Shown here in pieces: positions 59,587 to 64,000 of a stretch of 64,000 nucleotides of DNA (positions within the stretch are counted from its first letter, which is position 1; every line of letters starts with the position of its first letter). The position numbers were made by a program, and so were the translations under genes. The DNA is from Dolomitihabitans soli (GTDB taxonomy: Bacteria; Actinomycetota; Actinomycetes; Streptosporangiales; Streptosporangiaceae). The notes under the pieces are model-generated. The model searched no databases. It was given only the letters and a program-made list of their open reading frames with translations, and was not told where the DNA came from. Location: contig NZ_JAKNTW010000022.1 in assembly GCF_022213955.1 (NCBI RefSeq), positions 62,001-126,000 of the forward strand. The letters are read 5' to 3'.

Positions 59587-60938
59587 GAGATGAGGAAGAG
59601 CCGATCCCAGGTCGGTTCGACGTCTGTGGCGGCGGCCAGGAGCACCAGGACGACGCCCGCCGCGCCGTCCAGGACCCCGGCCCGGTCCACGGAGTTGCCC
59701 TGCGGTTCCAATGAGGCGTACGCGAACGGCCGCTCCGGCTGGTAGGCCGCAAGCAGCTCGTCCACGAGATCGGCCACCGCGTGGCGGAACAGACCGGTGT
59801 CGTTGGCGAAGCGGAGCACGACGTGCAGCAGGCCACTGATCCCATGACAGAACGTCGGCGAGGGAATCGCGCGCAGATGTGCCGGGCGGCGCAGGACGGC
59901 GTCCAGGGCCTCCAGCGCCAGCTCACCCAGGACGCCATCGTCCAGCGCCTGTGACGCCAGCCACAATGCGCGCGCGACCCCGGGGCTCCCGTAGCACCAC
60001 GCGCTCCGTGACGAGGCGGACAGGCCCGGTCTTCCATCGGTCGTCAGCGGTACGACCGCGGGCCAGTCGACTCCCCAATCGTCCCGGACACGGGAGGCGA
60101 CCAGCCAGGCGGTGATCCATCTGATGGCATCCGCCTGGCCCGGGACCTCGACGCCCGCGCGCAGGGCGAGCGACAGCAGGGCGAGAGGTCCGGGGATGCC
60201 GTGCGCGAGACCGCAGTCGAGAGCGCCGTACGGGTGGAGTCGTGACATCGTCTCGTCGCCCAGCAGATGGGAGGGTGTCATCCAGCCGGGCGGCTCCTGC
60301 CCTCGGGCGAGCGTCACGAGCCCGCCGAGAATCTCCGGAAGGATCTTGTGCGGGTCGTGCGTCAGCAGGTGGGCGCCTATTCCGGCGGCTCCGGAGATCA
60401 GGTCGAAAGTGCTCACGGGGCCTGGCTCGGAGGTCTCGCTGAGCCGCGTACCGATCGCCGCCGCCCGGGGTGCCAGCGCATCGTCCAGTGCGGCGAGCAT
60501 CCGCCGGTAGCGTGCCCCATCCCGGCTCAGCGACACGGTGGCGAACGCCAGCCCGCTCAACCCGCCGAGCAGGCCCGCCGGTGCCGCTTCCACGCCTGCC
60601 ACGGCCGCCGTGAGAAACTCGTGGCCCACCCCGTCCCAGCCTTCTCCGGGCAGGCACGCGTCCAGATAGGCGCAGGTCACCGCAAGGCCCGCGTCGCCGT
60701 CCGCCACCGCGAAGGGCCTGCGGGCCAGAGTCTTCGGGAACCGGGTCTGTTCGATGGACGCGGCGAGCGCGGCCGCTATACGTCCCGGGTCGGTCACCCG
60801 CGCGGCGACGTCCCGAGCGATTCGCAGCACCGACGCTTGCCGGTCGGGAGCGAGCATGCTGTGCCAGGCGGCGTCACACTTCGACGTCGGCCGGGACGTG
60901 ATTGCGCTCACCGGTCGCCGCCGCACCAGGGATCGCAT
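59583..60938 (-). CDS. Lanthionine synthetase C-like cyclase (LanC)
   Basis: A 451-residue cyclase that joins cysteine thiols to dehydrated residues. The alpha/alpha-barrel has CGLAHGIPGPLALL (H246), AWCYGSPGVARAL (zinc ligand C315) and PTFCHGISGLLHV (C364-H365), the complete zinc triad. ATG 60938 overlaps the 3' end of the precursor gene by 31 bases, so expression is coupled. The N-terminal 30 residues are basic and may be a start-site artefact; ATG for MLAPDRQ (residue 28) is an alternative. Confidence 0.92.
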   Translation of the reverse strand: MRSLVRRRPVSAITSRPTSKCDAAWHSMLAPDRQASVLRIARDVAARVTDPGRIAAALAASIEQTRFPKTLARRPFAVADGDAGLAVTCAYLDACLPGEGWDGVGHEFLTAAVAGVEAAPAGLLGGLSGLAFATVSLSRDGARYRRMLAALDDALAPRAAAIGTRLSETSEPGPVSTFDLISGAAGIGAHLLTHDPHKILPEILGGLVTLARGQEPPGWMTPSHLLGDETMSRLHPYGALDCGLAHGIPGPLALLSLALRAGVEVPGQADAIRWITAWLVASRVRDDWGVDWPAVVPLTTDGRPGLSASSRSAWCYGSPGVARALWLASQALDDGVLGELALEALDAVLRRPAHLRAIPSPTFCHGISGLLHVVLRFANDTGLFRHAVADLVDELLAAYQPERPFAYASLEPQGNSVDRAGVLDGAAGVVLVLLAAATDVEPTWDRLFLIS

Positions 60939-61489
60939 GTCACGCAGCTACCGCAGTTGGTGGGGATGAGGCAGGTCTCGTAGCAGGATCCGCAGTTGGT
61001 GAAGCAGGTCTGGCAGGTCTCCATGCAGGTGCCCGGCGTCACGCAGTCTCCGCCGCCCGCCGCCGTCGGCTCCGGGCAGCCGTGCTCGTGGGAATCGGTC
61101 AGGCCCGGGATGCACTGACCGCTCCTCGGCCGACCGAACCGGACGTCGAGGTCGAACTCGTCGAGAGCGCGGGCCGTCCGTGTTCTGGTGAACTCCACCG
61201 CCGCGTCGCGACGCAGGGACACCCGGGTGGCTTCCTCGCCCCGGAAGGGTTCCTCCTGGCGGGCGACGGTGGTCATGTCGATGACGTCATCGACGTGGAA
61301 CTCCATGTAATAGTCGAGCTCGCGCGTGAAATACAGCCGCCGGCAGTCCGGCCGGTCGCTGTCTCCGAGGAAGCCGGTCATGCGCAGAACCATCACGGGC
61401 GCCTGCGCCGGATCGGGCCGGAATTTCTCGACGATCGGATCCTGTGGTCTGTCGGCACTCTGCGGTGCGTTTTCGTCCTCGTCAGGCAC
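60908..61489 (-). CDS. Cysteine-rich RiPP (lanthipeptide-like) precursor
   Basis: A 193-residue protein with a long N-terminal part (1-120, acidic and globular, e.g. VMVLRMTGFLGD and YYMEFHVDDVID) and a C-terminal region (121-193) with 13 cysteines at 126, 138, 149, 155, 159, 162, 166, 169, 173, 179, 182, 185 and 189, with many Thr/Ser before them (TCMETCQTCFTNC, GSCYETC, GSCVTC). As first gene before LanC and LanB it is the natural substrate. Leader length is far beyond usual class I precursors (about 20-60). GTG 61489 has AAAGGAG nine bases upstream. No Gly-Gly cleavage site is obvious. Confidence 0.8.
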   Translation of the reverse strand: MPDEDENAPQSADRPQDPIVEKFRPDPAQAPVMVLRMTGFLGDSDRPDCRRLYFTRELDYYMEFHVDDVIDMTTVARQEEPFRGEEATRVSLRRDAAVEFTRTRTARALDEFDLDVRFGRPRSGQCIPGLTDSHEHGCPEPTAAGGGDCVTPGTCMETCQTCFTNCGSCYETCLIPTNCGSCVTCDPWCGGDR

Positions 61490-61824
61490 AGCCTGCGCTC
61501 CTTTACGTCTGCGGTGGCCGAACTGCGGGCCTCGCGGCGCTCTGGAGCGAGTCCTCGTGGGGACGTTCGGTGCCCGGTTTGGGGGAGAACGCTCCGGATC
61601 GTGTCCGCTTCACGCTCGTAGAGGTCGCGCACGAGGTGCACGTATGCGCCCTCTGATGCGGGCGACGGGTCGAACGCCTCGTTGATCTCGCGCAGCCAGC
61701 GCAGAAAGAGCCGGACACCGCACCACCGACCCTTTGATGTGCTGCCCCATCGGGTCCCCCTTGCCGCTGGATCAATAGTTCTCCTGCTCGAAGTAGGGCA
61801 AGCGAGAACCATCGCCTTCTTCAA
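61393..61824 (-). CDS. Possible small gene upstream of RiPP precursor
   Basis: A 143-codon frame whose middle part reads like a real protein (RLFLRWLREINEAFDPSPAS, then YVHLVRDLYEREADTIRSVL), but the last third overlaps the precursor gene by about 97 bases and looks like a shadow (ERREARSSATADVKERR). The start is uncertain (61824 or 61812). It may be a genuine short gene with a frameshift, or a relic. No family recognised. Confidence 0.35.
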   Translation of the reverse strand: MKKAMVLACPTSSRRTIDPAARGTRWGSTSKGRWCGVRLFLRWLREINEAFDPSPASEGAYVHLVRDLYEREADTIRSVLPQTGHRTSPRGLAPERREARSSATADVKERRLCLTRTKTHRRVPTDHRIRSSRNSGPIRRRRP

Positions 61825-61862
61825 GAATCACTCGCGCGAAGGACAACGGCCGGCGAAACGCC

Positions 61863-61935
61863 ATCCCCGGGTGAGCGAGAAGTACGACGGGCTGTGCGAA
61901 CCGGCGTGCACCAGCGCGAGATCGGAACCGCTCAA
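61863..61935 (-). pseudogene. Truncated 5' copy of the aminotransferase gene
   Basis: From a TTG at 61935 the sequence reads LSGSDLALVHAGSHSPSYFS and then LTRG, nearly the same as the first residues of the aminotransferase, and then diverges. It is the aminotransferase part of the right direct-repeat copy. Confidence 0.8.
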
Positions 61936-62034
61936 CTGGCTCCCCTCCTCAGCGCGGGCGGGAAGGTTGCGCCCGACATGGCGACGCACTGAGGGGTGGG
62001 CGCGCGGAGCCGCCTTCGTTCAACTCTGCAGCGG
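61863..62034. repeat. ~172-bp direct repeat, right copy
   Basis: Near-identical to 56407-56578, same orientation. It contains the intact 3' end of the LLM oxidoreductase gene (stop at 62020) and the broken aminotransferase 5' end. Confidence 0.9.
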
Positions 62035-62901
62035 CTTGATCTCCGCCGCGAACTCCTCCAGGAAGCGGTCAAGGGAGACCACCGGCCCGGCGGGACGCAG
62101 CACGAGCTTGGTGACACCCGCCTCGACATACCTCCCGATGAGATCGCGGGCCGCCGTCCAGCCCACCGGGACCAGGTCCGCGGGGTCCGCGTCCGGATGG
62201 CGGCGCAGGATCGCGGCGGCCACCTGGTCGGGGATCTCGCCGAAGGCCACGGCCAGGCTGATACCGAAATGGTCGGGTTCGATCTCCCGGCCGGCCTCTT
62301 CCGCGTGCGCCTGGATCGTCTCGCGGCCCGTCCTCGCCTGTTCCGGGGTGCGGAAACTGGCCAGCCAGCCGTCCGCGAGCCGGCCGACGCGCCGCAGGGC
62401 GACCGGACCGCTGCCGCCGAGCCAGATGTCGAGCGGCCTGGCCGGGAGCGGGCCCACGCTCGCGTCCTCGACGCGGTGGAACTCGCCCTCGAACGTCACC
62501 TTCTCCTGGCTGAGCAGCAGGCGGAGCAGGTGCAGCGACTCGTCGAAGACCGCGCCGCGCGGGCCGGGCACCGGGAACGCCTGCCGCTCCCCCGGCCGGG
62601 CGGGCAGCAGGCCGAAGACGGGGAGCACCCGCTTCGGAGCCAGCAGGGCCAGCGACGCGAGCTGCTTGGCGACCAGCACGGGGTGCCGGCCGGGGAGGAT
62701 GGCCACGCCGGTGCCGACCTTCAGCCGCCGGGTCCTGGCCAGCGCGTACGCCATCCCGACGAACGGCTCGACGGATCCCTCGGAGACGACCTCGGACAGC
62801 CACAGCGAGTCGAGGTCCAACGCCTCGGCCCGATCGACGAGCCCGGGGAGCCGATCAGCGGGCATTCCCGAGGGGGGCGCGATCCCGATTCGTACCTTCA
62901 T
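62020..62901 (-). CDS. LLM-class F420-type oxidoreductase
   Basis: A 293-residue luciferase-like monooxygenase-fold protein. IGIAPPSGMPADRLPGLV at the start, LDSLWLSEVVSEGSVEPF, KVGTGVAILPGRHPVLVAKQ and PLDIWLGGSGPVALRRVGR are typical of F420-dependent LLM enzymes of actinomycetes. Substrate unknown. ATG 62901. Its 3' end is part of the right direct repeat. Divergent from PadR. Confidence 0.9.
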   Translation of the reverse strand: MKVRIGIAPPSGMPADRLPGLVDRAEALDLDSLWLSEVVSEGSVEPFVGMAYALARTRRLKVGTGVAILPGRHPVLVAKQLASLALLAPKRVLPVFGLLPARPGERQAFPVPGPRGAVFDESLHLLRLLLSQEKVTFEGEFHRVEDASVGPLPARPLDIWLGGSGPVALRRVGRLADGWLASFRTPEQARTGRETIQAHAEEAGREIEPDHFGISLAVAFGEIPDQVAAAILRRHPDADPADLVPVGWTAARDLIGRYVEAGVTKLVLRPAGPVVSLDRFLEEFAAEIKPLQS

Positions 62902-62978
62902 CCGCCCATTCGACCATGGCCCGCCTCCCTCCCCACGGGCACCCTTCCCGAAGCATGTTCAGTCGATGTCCTCTTGCT

Positions 62979-63003
62979 AAGTTGAACTTACTAAGTTTAA
63001 CTG
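62979..63003. promoter_or_regulatory. Twin operator before padR-like gene
   Basis: AAGTTGAACTT (62979-62989) is a perfect palindrome around G; AAGTTTAACTG (62993-63003) is nearly so. Centres are 14 bp apart. The second ends five bases before the ATG, so bound repressor would block transcription or initiation. Probably the autoregulatory site of the PadR protein. Confidence 0.6.
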
Positions 63004-63008
63004 AATAT

Positions 63009-63338
63009 ATGGCACGGAAGACGAAAGAGCTCGGCCGGTTCACGGACGTGGCGCTGCTGGTGCTCATCAGCCTGGCCGAGGGTCAGAAGCACGGTTATCG
63101 GATGATCCACGACATCGAGGAGTTCTCGGGGACCGCGCTCGAACCCGGCACGCTCTACGGCGCGCTGATGCGGCTGGAAGGGCGCGGCTGGATCGAGCCG
63201 GTCGAGTCGTCCGAGAGACGCAAGCCGTACCGGATCACCGAGGGCGGGCGCGACGCGCTGCGCGAGCAACTCGCCGCCCTGCGCCGCATCGAGCAAACGG
63301 GCGCCAAGCGCACCGGACTCGCCTGGGGGCTGTCATGA
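63009..63338 (+). CDS. PadR-family transcriptional regulator
   Basis: A 109-residue PadR repressor: winged HTH (residues 10-90) with VALLVLISLAEGQKHGYRMI, LEPGTLYGALMRLEGRGWIE and RRKPYRITEGGRDAL. ATG 63009 has no SD; ACTGAATAT precedes it, so the message may be leaderless. The stop overlaps the start of the following membrane protein (ATGA). Confidence 0.92.
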   Translation: MARKTKELGRFTDVALLVLISLAEGQKHGYRMIHDIEEFSGTALEPGTLYGALMRLEGRGWIEPVESSERRKPYRITEGGRDALREQLAALRRIEQTGAKRTGLAWGLS

Positions 63339-64000
63339 TGCGAGCGGCAGCCAAGGCGATGCTCTACCTCTATCCGCAGGCGTGGCGAGATCGCTACGGC
63401 GAGGAGGTCACCGATCTGGTCACGTCACGGCCCGCTCGCCTGCGCACGGTGCTCGACCTGCTCGCAGGCGCCGCCGACGCGTGGCTCCACCACCGGCGAA
63501 ACCCCGCGGCCAAGCCCGTCAGGATCCCACTCGCTGTGGTCCTGTCCATCACGGGGACGGCCCTGCTCCTTCTGTGGAACCCGGGCGTGCGCGATGTGGC
63601 CAGCCTCAACGGAGCCTGGGGCGAGGCGGCGGGTATCGGCTCGCTCGCTGGTCAGCTACGCGGGATAGCGATGTCGCTGTTCGTCATCTCGGGCGTATCG
63701 GGCATTCTCTCGGTGGTGCCGCTCCTGCTCGCCTCCCACGCCACCATGAAGGGCTCCTCGCACGGGCAGCTAACGCGGATGACGGCGCGGCATGTCGTCG
63801 TGACGGCACTCCTGCTGGCCGTCCCCATCGCGCTGTTTGGTTATTCCTTCTACGGCATGGCCTTCACTCAACTGGGCTTTCCCGTCGGGCCACTCGGGGA
63901 GGCGATGACTGGCGGCTTCATCGTCCCCATCATCCTGGCGTTGCTGTTGCCGCTGCCCACGATCGCGGCAGCCGCTCCCTCCCTGTTGCCCGACGTGCGC
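63335..64000 (+). CDS. Membrane protein of PadR operon (partial)
   Basis: At least 222 residues, cut by the right edge. The N-terminus MLYLYPQAWRDRYGEEVTDL is common in membrane proteins coded after PadR regulators in actinomycetes. Hydrophobic segments near residues 65-80, 110-133, 150-172 and 190-212. The double ATG at 63335 overlaps the padR-like stop. Probably controlled by it; function unknown. Confidence 0.82.
   Translation, partial: MMRAAAKAMLYLYPQAWRDRYGEEVTDLVTSRPARLRTVLDLLAGAADAWLHHRRNPAAKPVRIPLAVVLSITGTALLLLWNPGVRDVASLNGAWGEAAGIGSLAGQLRGIAMSLFVISGVSGILSVVPLLLASHATMKGSSHGQLTRMTARHVVVTALLLAVPIALFGYSFYGMAFTQLGFPVGPLGEAMTGGFIVPIILALLLPLPTIAAAAPSLLPDVR

Noticed and set aside
61503-61775. 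Second frame upstream of the RiPP precursor as a gene
   Set aside because: Arg/Ser/Thr/Cys-rich shadow of the overlapping frame; no SD or family features.

Overview
The window is chromosomal DNA from a high-GC actinomycete. GC bias is strong in third codon positions, GTG and TTG starts are common, and most operons are joined by 4-base stop/start overlaps. The family set (DUF574 methyltransferase, DUF4916 NUDIX protein, CYP-type P450, F420-type LLM enzyme, WGR protein, LanB/LanC) fits a filamentous actinomycete, probably Streptosporangiaceae-like. The genus is inferred, not proven.

Layout. 1-2.0 kb: tRNA-dihydrouridine synthase (cut by the left edge), an ACT protein and a tRNA-Gly/Cys/Val cluster. 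2.4-4.5 kb: small VOC, DUF1062 and secreted proteins. 4.6-7.4 kb: a NUDIX-methyltransferase-P450 group. 7.5-11.6 kb: a five-gene operon that looks like a prokaryotic ubiquitin-conjugation system, with a membrane-anchored E2-like protein, a JAMM/JAB protease, an active-Cys E2, a 62-residue protein and a ThiF-type E1. 12-16.8 kb: band-7 protein, MecA-like penicillin-binding protein, alcohol dehydrogenase and CHAP hydrolase.

16.9-31 kb and 36-55 kb are a large sugar-acid and pentose catabolic region. It holds: a TIM-barrel isomerase/split transketolase/FGGY kinase operon with a SorC regulator (possibly D-apiose use); an eight-gene operon with CoA-transferase, enoyl-CoA hydratase, a signal-less solute-binding-like protein, SDR, DUF4432, lactonase-like amidohydrolase and HD protein, facing a fumarylacetoacetase-family gene across a twin-palindrome operator; two tandem secreted beta-helix proteins; RraA-like protein; an ABC sugar importer with a chimeric IS630-HTH/GntR-FCD regulator; and a glucuronate pathway (uronate isomerase, fructuronate reductase, mannonate dehydratase, LacI). 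RecQ, a WGR propeller protein and repeat-rich spacers lie between.

56.4-62.0 kb: a class I lanthipeptide-like cluster with LanB, LanC and an unusually long precursor whose C-terminus carries 13 cysteines. It sits between two copies of a ~172-bp direct repeat made of the end of an LLM gene and the start of an aminotransferase gene, so it looks like an insertion. The window ends with LLM oxidoreductase, PadR and a membrane protein cut by the right edge.

The two most notable systems are the E1-E2-JAB operon at 7.5-11.6 kb and the inserted RiPP cluster at 56.6-61.8 kb.
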